Assembly (NCBI RefSeq): GCF_014489415.1 | Contig: NZ_CP060822.1 | Location: 2,279,501-2,343,500, forward strand | Direction of reading: 5' to 3' | DNA: 64,000 nt | DNA from: Cylindrospermopsis curvispora GIHE-G1 | Lineage (GTDB): Bacteria > Cyanobacteriota > Cyanobacteriia > Cyanobacteriales > Nostocaceae | Shown here: piece by piece, positions 55,487-64,000 of the stretch | How the letters are laid out: every line of letters starts with the position of its first letter | Position numbering within the stretch: position 1 is the first letter of the stretch | Notes under the pieces: model-generated | Told to the model about the DNA's origin: nothing | Seen by the model: the letters and a program-made list of their open reading frames with translations, nothing else | Databases searched by the model: none | Program-made: the position numbers and the translations under genes

Positions 55487-56751
55487 TGAAAAATAAACAA
55501 TTTTTGCATCCTTATAGTTGTGTTTGCTGTGGCATGAATCGACGAGACTTTGTTAAACTGAGTTATTTGTTTACCACTTCGTTAACAGCAACCATAGGGA
55601 TTGGGGGATGCCAACAAATTTTACCCCGGAAAGATAATACTCAGCAGCCTATTAGTGCCGCTAAACGAGATTCTACAGATAATCAGCCCGTAAAAATAGG
55701 TTATTTGCCAATCACTGATGCTGCGCCCCTTTTGGTAGCTCACTCACGGAAACTCTATGAAGCGGAAGGATTAACCACAGAACAACCACGTTTATTTCGT
55801 TCCTGGGCGCAAATTGTGGAAGCATTTTTAGCACGTCAGGTGAACGTAATTCATGTTCTGATGCCCGTTACTATATGGATTCGCTACGGGCGAAAATTTC
55901 CGGCAAAAATTGTTGCTTGGAACCACACTAATGGCTCTGCTTTAACCGTTTTGCCAGAAATTGAAAGTTCTAAGGACCTGGGTGGACGCACCATAGCCGT
56001 TCCATTTTGGTATTCTATTCATAATGTGGTACTGCAACAAATCCTCAAACAACAGGGTCTGAGTGTGGTTCGTAAACCTCAAGGTGCCCCTATTGCCAGT
56101 AATGAGGTCAATCTAGTGGTTTTACCACCACCCGATATGATTTCAGCTTTAGCCAATCAAAGTATTGGTGGTTATATTGTTGCAGAGCCATTTAACGCAG
56201 CATCAGAAAACTTGAAAACTGGTAAAATTTTGCGGTTCACAGGAGATATTTGGAAAGACCATGCTTGTTGTGTAGTCTTTATGCATGAAGAGGATGTTGT
56301 CCAACGCCGGGAATGGACTCAACGAGTTGTCAATGCTTTGGTCAAAGCACAATTGTGGACTAGGAATAATCGCCCGGAAGTGGCAGAAATCCTTTCTCAA
56401 GGGGGTGGGAAGTACACTCCCCATTCCTTACCAGTTCTGAAACGGGCACTTAGTTACTATGATACCCAATTCTATGGTAAACAAGGGGCTATTACCCATG
56501 CTAATTGGGGCATTAACCGAATTGACTTTCAGCCCTATCCCTTCCCTTCTTATACAGAAAAACTGGTGCAACTACTCAAAGAAACTCAAGTGGAGGGAGA
56601 GACTGCCTTTTTGCAAAATCTACAACCACAACAGGTGGCTCAAGATTTGGTAGATGATTCTTTTGTGAAATCCGCCCTGGAGCAAATTGGAGGTCCTCAA
56701 GTATTTGGTTTACCAAGAGAACTTTTGCGTTCTGAAACTATTTCAGTTTAA
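55486..56751 (+). CDS. ABC substrate-binding lipoprotein (NrtA/SsuA-like)
   Basis: A 421-aa solute-binding protein. The N-terminus has twin arginines (NRRDFVKLS, R19-R20) and a lipobox GIGGC with C42, so it is probably a Tat-exported lipoprotein. A Cys cluster (C12, C14, C15) precedes the signal, which is unusual. The mature part begins PVKIGYLPITDAAPLLVA, the NMT1/NrtA-type fold that binds nitrate, sulfonates or bicarbonate. The gene overlaps the ATPase gene by 1 bp and precedes the permease by 26 bp. The ligand is inferred from context to be an organosulfur compound. Confidence 0.85.
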   Translation: MKNKQFLHPYSCVCCGMNRRDFVKLSYLFTTSLTATIGIGGCQQILPRKDNTQQPISAAKRDSTDNQPVKIGYLPITDAAPLLVAHSRKLYEAEGLTTEQPRLFRSWAQIVEAFLARQVNVIHVLMPVTIWIRYGRKFPAKIVAWNHTNGSALTVLPEIESSKDLGGRTIAVPFWYSIHNVVLQQILKQQGLSVVRKPQGAPIASNEVNLVVLPPPDMISALANQSIGGYIVAEPFNAASENLKTGKILRFTGDIWKDHACCVVFMHEEDVVQRREWTQRVVNALVKAQLWTRNNRPEVAEILSQGGGKYTPHSLPVLKRALSYYDTQFYGKQGAITHANWGINRIDFQPYPFPSYTEKLVQLLKETQVEGETAFLQNLQPQQVAQDLVDDSFVKSALEQIGGPQVFGLPRELLRSETISV

Positions 56752-56777
56752 ATAAATCCACCTTATTACCTTAGCTT

Positions 56778-57599
56778 GTGCCACAAACAACCCCAATCTC
56801 TGTCATGACTTATACCTCATTGAATCAGCTTATAACCTTTCTGCGGATACCTCTAATGACAATTCCCCTACCTTTGCGGGGATTAGTAATTGGTTCAATT
56901 CTCTGGTGGGTACTTACGACCCCACTATGGCATCAGGATCCGGTAGTAGTTGATTTTTCTCCGGAGCGAACCAGTGTGGCCCTGGTTCAATTGTTGGATA
57001 GTGGTGCTATTTTTCCCCATATATTTGGTAGTCTGCGACGAGTATTTGTGGGGTTATTAGCGGCCATTGGATTGGGAGTTCCTTGTGGCATTTTATTAGG
57101 ACTTTCACGGTATTTAGATCAGGCAACTTCTGCTCTGTTTCAGTTTATCAGAATGATATCCCCTCTTTCTTGGATGCCCATAGCAGTGATGGTTTTAGGT
57201 ATTGGGGACTTGCCAGTATATTTTCTGTTAACTATTGCCGCTATTTGGGCTTTAATTCTTAATACTTCCGCAGGGGTCGTATCTGTTGATCGTCGTTGGT
57301 TATTACTATCTAAAGGTTTATGTGCAACACAATGGGAAATGATTAGTCAGGTAATAATTCCTGCTATTATTCCACATTTGTTGACTGGGATTCGTCTAGC
57401 CATTGGAGTTATCTGGATCGTTTTAGTACCCGCAGAAATGCTGGGTGTAAATGAAGGATTAGGTTATTATATTCTTAATACTCGAGATCGCCTTGCCTAT
57501 TCGGAATTGATGGCAGTTGTTTTGATAATTGGACTGATTGGTTGTTTTCTTGATATTACTCTCCGATTCGCCCAGCATCGTTGGATACATCACCTTTAA
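56778..57599 (+). CDS. ABC importer permease (SsuC/TauC type)
   Basis: A 273-aa membrane permease with about six membrane segments (near residues 31-48, 86-108, 120-165, 195-220 and 235-262). The cytoplasmic EAA-like loop (LLLSKGLCATQWEMISQVIIPAIIPHLLTGI) contacts the ATPase; only its start and end are shown by LSKGLCATQ and IPHLLTGIRLA. The start codon is GTG at 56778; an ATG at 56805 is possible. It completes the importer begun by the preceding two genes. Confidence 0.88.
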   Translation: MPQTTPISVMTYTSLNQLITFLRIPLMTIPLPLRGLVIGSILWWVLTTPLWHQDPVVVDFSPERTSVALVQLLDSGAIFPHIFGSLRRVFVGLLAAIGLGVPCGILLGLSRYLDQATSALFQFIRMISPLSWMPIAVMVLGIGDLPVYFLLTIAAIWALILNTSAGVVSVDRRWLLLSKGLCATQWEMISQVIIPAIIPHLLTGIRLAIGVIWIVLVPAEMLGVNEGLGYYILNTRDRLAYSELMAVVLIIGLIGCFLDITLRFAQHRWIHHL

Positions 57600-57776
57600 A
57601 CTGGGAAATTTTTACCTCTTTCTTTCGCCTGGAGCGATCGCAAAAAAAGAAAAAAATTGTTATTAACAATACTTGATTTTTTAAAAAATTTTTGTATCAT
57701 AGTGTCAACTACGGTAAATCGATATTTTTATTGTAGTAAATAGGGTTAAATTACTACTATACTAGACGAATTAAAG

Positions 57777-59081
57777 ATGGGTGCTACAGACTTTCCTGCT
57801 AAAGAGCGTCCTAATATAGTCTTCATATTGGCCGATGACCTAGGTTGGGGTGATCTGAGTATTGATGGGCAAAAGAACTATCAAACTCCCTATTTGGATC
57901 AACTAGCAAGGGACGGGATACGTTTTAATCAAGCTTATTCAGATTCACCGGTTTGTACACCGACAAGAATTGGGTTTTTTACTGGTCGTTATCCAGGAAG
58001 GTTAGCAATTGGTAATTATGAGCCATTGCTGAGCTTTCAACAAATAGGGGATAGTGTTGGACTACCACCAGAACATCCAACCATAGCATCTTTACTGAGG
58101 GACAATGGGTATGAAACGGTCCTGGTGGGAAAATGGCATTGTGGTTACTTACCCAGATATAGCCCGTTAAAAAGTGGATTTAACAAATTTTTCGGTAATT
58201 TTAGTGGAGCAATAGATTACTTTCGTCACGTAGATACCAATGGGAAACCTGACCTTTGGGAAGCTGATACACCAATTGAAAAAATTGGTTATGTGACCGA
58301 CATATTTACAGAACGTGCGGTTGACTTCATCAAAGGTCCTCATGTAAATCCATTTTACCTGAGTTTACATTACACAGCACCCCACTGGCCATGGCAAGGA
58401 CCGGAAGATGTGGAACTTAGTAACGATTTGATTGGGAGAGATAATTTAGAGAATTGGATCAATACAGGAACAAAAGAATCCTATAAAGCAGTTGTGCAAA
58501 GTTTAGATAACGGTGTGGGTAAAGTGCTACAGGCATTAGAAGATGTAGGAATAGCCAATCGCACGATCGTAATTTTTGCTAGCGACAACGGGGGAGAGAG
58601 ATTCTCTAATTTCGGTCTTTTTCAAGGTAAAAAAGGGAACTTATACGAAGGTGGTATTAGAGTACCTACATTAATTAGATGGAGCGGGGTTATTGCACCA
58701 AATCAAATCAGCGATCAGGTAATTATTACCCATGATATTACAGCTACAATTTTAGCAGCTACAAAGACCAATACTAACCCTGATTATCCATTAGACGGAG
58801 AGGATTTGCTGCCCGTAATCCAAAATGAAATCCCCACCTATGACCGAGTTTTATTTTGGAGGTACAAAGGTAATAATAGACTGGGATTACCTCCAAGGGT
58901 CAGGCAAGGTGCCGTTCGTAGTGAAAATTGGAAGTACTTAAAAATTGGAGAAAATGAACATCTTTTTAACCTAGCCAATGATCAACAAGAACTCATCAAT
59001 CTCAAACTAGAACATAGAGAGATATTTGCCGAACTGAGATCCAAATACCAACTGTGGGAATCGGAACTAGAGCCTTATTAA
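57777..59081 (+). CDS. arylsulfatase, formylglycine-dependent, cytoplasmic
   Basis: A 434-aa type I sulfatase hydrolysing sulfate esters. The formylglycine signature is C60-T-P-T-R64 within SPVCTPTRIGFFTGR. Metal ligands D20 and D21 stand in ILADDLGWGD and a further pair in ASDNGGE. Substrate/Lys positions are in LVGKWHCGY. There is no signal peptide, so it acts inside the cell on imported esters. Activity needs a formylglycine-generating enzyme encoded elsewhere. It follows the importer permease after 177 bp, with AT-rich promoter-like sequence in between. Confidence 0.9.
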   Translation: MGATDFPAKERPNIVFILADDLGWGDLSIDGQKNYQTPYLDQLARDGIRFNQAYSDSPVCTPTRIGFFTGRYPGRLAIGNYEPLLSFQQIGDSVGLPPEHPTIASLLRDNGYETVLVGKWHCGYLPRYSPLKSGFNKFFGNFSGAIDYFRHVDTNGKPDLWEADTPIEKIGYVTDIFTERAVDFIKGPHVNPFYLSLHYTAPHWPWQGPEDVELSNDLIGRDNLENWINTGTKESYKAVVQSLDNGVGKVLQALEDVGIANRTIVIFASDNGGERFSNFGLFQGKKGNLYEGGIRVPTLIRWSGVIAPNQISDQVIITHDITATILAATKTNTNPDYPLDGEDLLPVIQNEIPTYDRVLFWRYKGNNRLGLPPRVRQGAVRSENWKYLKIGENEHLFNLANDQQELINLKLEHREIFAELRSKYQLWESELEPY

Positions 59082-59528
59082 CTGATGGAGGAGATATGGC
59101 AGGAAAAATAATAGTGAATTGGATCCCGCCTACAAGCTAAGAAAACTACCTCGCCCTTATTCAAATTTCCCATTCTCAAGGAGGAATTGATTAAAAAAAT
59201 TTCCCAATAAAAAAATATAATTGTTATCATCAATGCTTTTTTTTTGCTGGGGTTTGTGTAGAATTTAACTAAAGTTGAAATTTCAAATATGAGATACCAA
59301 TTTTATAGCTGTAGCCACTGGCAAGTAGGCCTAAGGGATTGAGAAAGATGTTCCAATAGGACTTTTTCTATCCACCCCATTCTGAGTGTTTCGCGAAAAG
59401 CTATATATACTCCAATCACCTAATCAAATGATTAGTAAGTAGTATTTAAAAGGTATCTGCTTTTATGAATTCGTCTGCAGAAATCTGAAAATCTGTTCAG
59501 GTTAAAAAGTTTCCAGGAGTTACTAAAA
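59082..59528. other. 447-bp region between sulfatase and second dioxygenase
   Basis: Just after the sulfatase stop a GGAGGAG precedes a 14-codon frame (59096-59140, MAGKIIVNWIPPTS), a possible microprotein or chance. A strong AAGGAGG lies near 59180 without a convincing ATG. The remainder is AT-rich, and the promoter and RBS (CCAGGAG) of the dioxygenase lie at its right end. No RNA gene recognised. Confidence 0.3.
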
Positions 59529-60479
59529 ATGAGTTTTGAGCATATTAAAGTTAAACCCACCAGTACTTATATTGGTGCTGAAATAGAAGGAATAGATCTC
59601 TCTCAACCATTGATTGATGAAGCAGTTGAAGAAATTCGCCGCGCACTGCTTGAATGGAAAGTAATTTTCTTCCGGGGACAGAATCTCGACCATAAGGGAC
59701 AAGTAGAATTTACATCCCGGTTTGGGGAAGTTACTTTTGCCCATCCTTTAGGAGAACCAGAACCCGTACCCGGATTTCCACAACTTAAGCCAGTTGACCG
59801 TAGGTTATATGAAAAACAATATGGGTTTCGTACTGGTGGGCCATGGCACACAGATGTTACAGCTGCTATTAATCCACCAGCTGCTTCTATACTTAGGGCT
59901 GTTAATGTTCCTGCATTCGGTGGAGATACTCAGTGGACTAACTTAGTAGCTGCATATCAAGGCCTATCAGAACCATTACGATCACTGGCAGATACATTGA
60001 GAGCTGAGCATAGATTCAATGGAGGTGGTTATCAGCCCAAAAACTCGAAATTTGAAGACCGAATTGCTACTAATCCCTTGGCTTCCATTCATCCTGTTGT
60101 TCGTGTTCATCCTGAAACTGGTGAGCGTGCGCTATTTATTAATCCTGGCTTCGTGTCACGGATTGTTGATGTATCACCAGAAGAAAGCAAGTTGTTACTA
60201 AAGTTATTTGTTAATCAGATCACCAAACCTGCTTACACAACCCGGTTTAGATGGAATAATGGGGATATTGCATTTTGGGACAATCGTGCCACCGCCCACC
60301 TTGCTCCCCAAGACTTAGATGAAGTAGATGTTGAGCGTCTGCTTTACCGTACTACTATCACTGGTGATATTCCCGTAGGAGTTAATGGTTATCGGTCAGA
60401 GGTTCTGTACGGTGAAGTTTTCAGCGCCCAAGTGCCTACTGTGTTCAAAAATTTAGATAAACAGGTCGCATCTGTATGA
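59529..60479 (+). CDS. TauD/TfdA-type Fe(II)/2-oxoglutarate dioxygenase (second)
   Basis: A 316-aa dioxygenase homologous to the one at 50642. Iron ligands are H107 and D109 (GGPWHTDVTA) and H257 (WDNRATAHLAP), and the 2-oxoglutarate Arg lies in RLLYRTTI. The family oxidises sulfonates or alkyl sulfates to aldehyde plus sulfite or sulfate. The last four bases overlap the start of the ssuA-type gene (ATGA), which ties this enzyme to sulfonate uptake. The ATG at 59529 has a fair RBS. Confidence 0.9.
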   Translation: MSFEHIKVKPTSTYIGAEIEGIDLSQPLIDEAVEEIRRALLEWKVIFFRGQNLDHKGQVEFTSRFGEVTFAHPLGEPEPVPGFPQLKPVDRRLYEKQYGFRTGGPWHTDVTAAINPPAASILRAVNVPAFGGDTQWTNLVAAYQGLSEPLRSLADTLRAEHRFNGGGYQPKNSKFEDRIATNPLASIHPVVRVHPETGERALFINPGFVSRIVDVSPEESKLLLKLFVNQITKPAYTTRFRWNNGDIAFWDNRATAHLAPQDLDEVDVERLLYRTTITGDIPVGVNGYRSEVLYGEVFSAQVPTVFKNLDKQVASV

Positions 60480-61519
60480 AAATACCTTTTCTCCCCCAAC
60501 AAAGTGGGGTTTTAAAACGTATTGTTCAATATTCTATCTTGGGATTGTTTGCTTTATCTAGTTCGCTTTTAAGTGCTAGTTCCCACCCAACTCAAGCTCA
60601 AGAAAAAGTGGGATTTAGCTCTCGGGTCATTAACTTAGCCTATCAAACATCTGGAGATATTGTCAAGGTTAAAAAGGTTGTTGAGCCACGGTTCCAAGCT
60701 TTAGGTGTTAAAGTCAATTGGGTTGGACCATTTCCTGCAGGACCACAATTAATAGAGGCTATGAATGCAGGTAAGGTAGATATTGGTAATGTAGGAGAAA
60801 CACCACCTATATTTTCCCAAGCTGCTGGAGTCACAGAAGTAATCTATATTGCAGGACGTGTGCCCAGTAGGGGATTAGGACAAGGTGTGGTTGTTAGGGC
60901 CAATTCCCCAATTAGAAGACTGGAGGATATTAAAGGTAAGAAGGTTGCTTTTCAGAGGGGTTCTAATGCACATTATTTACTCGCTAGAGCTTTAGCAGAG
61001 GTCGGTTTAAGGATTACCGATGTGACAGTGGTTGGATTAACACCGTCTGAAGCTCGTGATGCCTTTGTTCAAGATAAGGTGGAAGTTTGGGTAGGTGGTG
61101 ATCCCTTTTTAGCTTTAGTAGAGAAGACTATTCCCATTCGCAATCTAAGAAATGCCTCTAGAATTAATACTTTAGGTGGTTTTTATTTAGGTAGACGGGA
61201 GTTTATTAACAAAAATACTCAATTAGTACGAGTATTTTTGGAAGAAGCGGATAAGGTTGGGGAGTGGGCGGAGAAAAATCCAAAGGATGTAGCCAAGGCC
61301 TTTGCGCCTGAGTTAAAGATAGATGAGTCTGTGCTGGAAACTGTAGCACGTAGAAGAACATATAGGTTAAGAAAACTAACACCTGCAATTATTGCTGAAC
61401 AGCAAAAAGTTGCTGATTTTTACTTTAAGGAGAAAATTATCCCTCGCAAAATTGATGTTCGGGAAGCAACTCTTCCTCCTGAATTATCCAAGGCAATTAC
61501 GCCTGATCGTTTGAAGTAG
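60476..61519 (+). CDS. ssuA: aliphatic sulfonate ABC substrate-binding protein
   Basis: A 347-aa periplasmic binding protein. Residues 1-42 form a Sec signal peptide (IVQYSILGLFALSSSLLS, cleavage near TQAQ). The mature protein has the SsuA/NMT1 fold, with VNWVGPFPAGPQLIEAMNAG and VDIGNVGETPPIFSQAAG, the latter typical of SsuA. It is translationally coupled to the upstream TauD-type dioxygenase. It has no membrane or ATP-binding gene of its own beside it and may use the importer at 54662-57599. Confidence 0.9.
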   Translation: MKIPFLPQQSGVLKRIVQYSILGLFALSSSLLSASSHPTQAQEKVGFSSRVINLAYQTSGDIVKVKKVVEPRFQALGVKVNWVGPFPAGPQLIEAMNAGKVDIGNVGETPPIFSQAAGVTEVIYIAGRVPSRGLGQGVVVRANSPIRRLEDIKGKKVAFQRGSNAHYLLARALAEVGLRITDVTVVGLTPSEARDAFVQDKVEVWVGGDPFLALVEKTIPIRNLRNASRINTLGGFYLGRREFINKNTQLVRVFLEEADKVGEWAEKNPKDVAKAFAPELKIDESVLETVARRRTYRLRKLTPAIIAEQQKVADFYFKEKIIPRKIDVREATLPPELSKAITPDRLK

Positions 61520-61654
61520 ATCAATGGCGTTACCAAATTACAGGGTGTTTTTACTGAATTCATAGCTTTAGCCAGAACACTTAAGAGCTTGAGTGCTGGA
61601 TCTCCTTAATTCAACGCCCAATTTCAGTATTTATCAGTATAAACGGAGAATTTT

Positions 61655-63436
61655 ATGGCTCAAGATCATAATTCCTATCCAGATTCAGAGAACCCTTCTG
61701 CTCAAAATGACAAGCGCTCTAGGAGTTTAAATAGGCGTTCATTTATTAGTCGCAGTGGTTTACTAACTGCTAGTGGTTTCCTAGCTGGTGCATCAGGTGT
61801 TTCCTTGATAGGAAATCAAAGTCCAGTTCGGGCCCAAAATGTTAAAGTCAAATATGGTAAGTTGTTGGAGAAATCCTACAATATACGCGTAGCAGCGGCA
61901 AAAGCAAATCAACAATTTCCCGTTCCTCCTCATCCCACCAACGGTGATGAAGAAAGGTATCCCAATAAAATTGGCTCCGACTCAAGAGGTTTACCTCACA
62001 ACAAGTTAGGTGAGGTCGATCTCAAAGCCTATGAATCACTAACTAAAGCCAGGAATAGTGGTAACCACGATGACTTTGAAAATGTTATTTTGGGTGGCAC
62101 TAGGAAATTAGTTAATGCCCAAGCTCCCCTAGCGGTTAGTTTGGAGGGGCTCAGTGCAGATCAAATATCAGTACCACCACCATTTACTCTAGCTAGTCGA
62201 GAAAGAGCTACTGAAGCTATTGAACTTTATTGGCAGTCTTTGCTGCGAGATGTGCCCTTTCACAAATTACAAAACAACACTGATGATCCGCTGGTTTTAG
62301 CTGCGGTTGAGGAATTAAATAAACATCCCTTTACCGGTCCTAAGGAAAATGGTAGGGTGACTCCCCAAAGTTTATTTCGTGGTAGTGTTACCTATGTTGA
62401 TGAGAATGATAAGTCAGGTAGAACGGCAAAACATGTTGTTCCACCTGGAGTTTTAGTTGGACCTCACATTTCTCAGTTTATACTACTTAATATCCCATGG
62501 GGGGTTCAGTATATTCCTCCTGTAATCCGAACTACTGTAGCTGGAAATGACTTTCTTACTGATTATGAAGAATGGTTAAATATTCAGAATGGTGGTGATC
62601 CTAAGCCAGCCACATTTGATTCTGTACGGCGTTATATATCTACCATTCGTGATTTGTCAGAATTTTCCCATACTCCCGGTGCTTCTTTTTATGGCGCTTC
62701 CCTTATTCTGGGTGGTGCTAGGAATGCTAAAGATCCTCTTAGTGGAGGTATTGGTGCGCCACTTGATGCCGGTAATCCTTTTGTCAAGTCAAAAACCCAA
62801 CAGGGTGGTAACGGAACTTTCGCTCTTGGACATGCGCAGGCTTTACTAAGCTTGAGTACATCCCGTGCCATCAGGGTAGCATACTATCAGAAGTATTATG
62901 TACATCGCACTTTACGCCCAGAAGCATACGGAGGATTGGTTCACAACAACATTGTCAATAATACCCAATATCCTATTCACAGGGATATACTCAATTCTAA
63001 GGCTTTGGCTAGAAGTTTTAGTAAATTTGGCTCTTACTTACTGTCCCATGGTTATCCTGAGGGATCTCCCATCCATACCTCTTATGTTGGTGGTGCAGCT
63101 GCTATTGCTGGTGCTAATGCAACAATTTTAAAGGCATATTTTGATGAGGATTTTGTCATTCCCAATCCTGTAGTTCCCGATCCAAACGACCCCACTAAAG
63201 TTATTCCCTATACTGGAGAACCTTTAACAGTAGGTGGGGAGTTAAATAAACTGGCAGTCAACTATACTCTTGGTCGCGGTCATGGAGGTATTCACTGGCG
63301 CACTGATGGGTCTGCTGGTTTAGCCCTAGGGGAGGCGGTAGCTATCGCCATTCTCAGAGATGAGAGATTAGGTTACAACGAGAAATTTGAAGGTTTTAGC
63401 CTGACCAAGTTTGATGGCAGTAAGATCACTGTGTAG
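61655..63436 (+). CDS. vanadium haloperoxidase-like protein lacking the acid-base His
   Basis: A 593-aa exported protein of the PAP2/vanadium haloperoxidase superfamily. A twin-arginine signal (NRRSFISRSGLLTASGF, about 26-42) precedes the mature domain. Vanadate ligands line up with the algal bromoperoxidase spacing: K413 and R421 in KYYVHRTLRPEA (eight apart) and R541 and H547 in GRGHGGIHWR (six apart). But the middle motif, usually HPSYPAGHA, reads HTSYVGGAA (475-483), with Ala481 where the conserved acid-base His should be. Activity may be lost or changed. The gene follows ssuA by 135 bp and ends before a strong terminator. Confidence 0.82.
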   Translation: MAQDHNSYPDSENPSAQNDKRSRSLNRRSFISRSGLLTASGFLAGASGVSLIGNQSPVRAQNVKVKYGKLLEKSYNIRVAAAKANQQFPVPPHPTNGDEERYPNKIGSDSRGLPHNKLGEVDLKAYESLTKARNSGNHDDFENVILGGTRKLVNAQAPLAVSLEGLSADQISVPPPFTLASRERATEAIELYWQSLLRDVPFHKLQNNTDDPLVLAAVEELNKHPFTGPKENGRVTPQSLFRGSVTYVDENDKSGRTAKHVVPPGVLVGPHISQFILLNIPWGVQYIPPVIRTTVAGNDFLTDYEEWLNIQNGGDPKPATFDSVRRYISTIRDLSEFSHTPGASFYGASLILGGARNAKDPLSGGIGAPLDAGNPFVKSKTQQGGNGTFALGHAQALLSLSTSRAIRVAYYQKYYVHRTLRPEAYGGLVHNNIVNNTQYPIHRDILNSKALARSFSKFGSYLLSHGYPEGSPIHTSYVGGAAAIAGANATILKAYFDEDFVIPNPVVPDPNDPTKVIPYTGEPLTVGGELNKLAVNYTLGRGHGGIHWRTDGSAGLALGEAVAIAILRDERLGYNEKFEGFSLTKFDGSKITV

Positions 63437-63464
63437 TATATTTGTGCCATACTCCTAGCTCTCA

Positions 63465-63494
63465 AAAATACTCCTACGAAAGTAGGAGTATTTT
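63465..63494. terminator. intrinsic terminator, 13-bp stem with GAAA loop
   Basis: AAAATACTCCTAC and its exact complement flank a GAAA tetraloop, ending in TTTT on the plus strand. The stem also ends AAAA/TTTT in the other direction, so it can serve both the haloperoxidase gene and the convergent porin gene. Confidence 0.9.
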
Positions 63495-63530
63495 AACCAT
63501 GTTTTAACTATGGACAATTTTTGTACAAAC

Positions 63531-64000
63531 CTAGAAGGTAATACCAGTACGCACACTACCTACCCATATTGCACCATTAGCACTGCTGTGATCTGGATTA
63601 TCAATAACATAAATTGCAGGGGTAATGCTAACATTGTTATTGATGCGATGGGTGTAAAATGCCTCTAAATGTAGGGAAGTGCTATTGTCCTGACGATTTG
63701 CGATAGTATTACTAATAGCTTTTGGCGGTACGCCAATAACAAATCCCCCTATGTTCCCTTTTTTACCTAAATCTAGTAATGTGGTTGCTAAGGCACCATT
63801 AATAATAGTGGCATTATTTTTGTCACCACTTTCTTGATGTGCTTTTGTATAGCCAAACCATCCACTCAAAGCAAATCTGCTACTAGCTTTCCAGTTGAAT
63901 TGGAAACCAAGGTTGTCAGCTGAAAAAGCAGGCTTATCACCAAAGGGACGAAAAGCATTAGCACTACCTGTACCACCAGTCAGGTTACGACCGCTGTCAG
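63531..64000 (-). CDS. OprB-type outer-membrane porin, C-terminal part
   Basis: The frame stays open to the right edge of the window, so only the last 156 or so residues are seen. Sequence such as ADNLGFQFNWKASSRFALSG, LHLEAFYTHRINNNVSITPAIYV and the final aromatic GSVRTGITF is that of the cyanobacterial iron-uptake/OprB porins, whose last strand ends in a beta-signal Phe. The SLH domain expected at the N-terminus lies outside the window. Convergent with the haloperoxidase gene. Confidence 0.85.
   Translation of the reverse strand, partial: DSGRNLTGGTGSANAFRPFGDKPAFSADNLGFQFNWKASSRFALSGWFGYTKAHQESGDKNNATIINGALATTLLDLGKKGNIGGFVIGVPPKAISNTIANRQDNSTSLHLEAFYTHRINNNVSITPAIYVIDNPDHSSANGAIWVGSVRTGITF

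Overview
The window is from a filamentous, heterocyst-type cyanobacterium (Nostocales). The evidence is the frequent GCGATCGC (HIP1) octamers, a 151-aa FurA beside a SigC-like group 2 sigma factor, a CrtR carotenoid hydroxylase, two CobN/ChlH-family chelatase large subunits, DUF3318 and OprB-type porin genes, and an AT-rich base composition. Genus is inference; the low-GC Raphidiopsis/Cylindrospermopsis-Dolichospermum group would fit.

Layout. 1-6.0 kb: 5' end of an Hsp70-like gene, a PD-(D/E)XK-like protein paired with a polytopic membrane protein, a secreted alpha-amylase, crtR and a small membrane protein. 6.1-17.3 kb: seven consecutive same-strand copies of a gene for an AAA-type ATPase fused to a C-terminal PD-(D/E)XK nuclease-like domain. 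Near-identical segments alternate with swapped variable blocks, so the array is a recombination mosaic. 17.3-36 kb: mostly housekeeping genes: a rhomboid homologue with altered catalytic residues, intein-containing dnaB, rplI, nanE, a GAF histidine kinase, cobN, furA, sigC-like, gpsA, lipA, ilvD and an HPF/cold-shock fusion. 36.1-39.9 kb: a WYL regulator divergent from csc2-csc1-cas6 of a type I-D CRISPR system, with no cas3, cas10d, adaptation genes or array in the window. 40-48 kb: peptidoglycan amidase, a ChlH paralogue, and a ruvA-bioF-aldehyde dehydrogenase-like operon whose last gene has lost the catalytic Cys. 48-50.2 kb: an NrtS-like gene and a decaying tandem array of Rpn/PD-(D/E)XK genes. 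50.6-63.4 kb: an organosulfur-scavenging island with two TauD-type dioxygenases, a redoxin, a beta-carbonic-anhydrase-like protein, a DUF4242 protein, an acyl-CoA-dehydrogenase-like flavoprotein, an ABC importer, an arylsulfatase, SsuA and a vanadium haloperoxidase homologue without its acid-base His. The window ends in a porin gene.

How the genes work together. In the last island, organosulfur compounds would enter through the porin and ABC transporter. Sulfatase, Fe(II)/2-oxoglutarate dioxygenases and the flavoprotein would then cleave sulfate esters or sulfonates to release usable sulfur. The most unusual parts of the window are the seven-copy mosaic ATPase-nuclease array, the stripped type I-D cas module, and three proteins (rhomboid, aldehyde dehydrogenase, haloperoxidase) that keep their folds but have lost canonical catalytic residues. 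No tRNA, rRNA, CRISPR array or intact insertion sequence was recognised.
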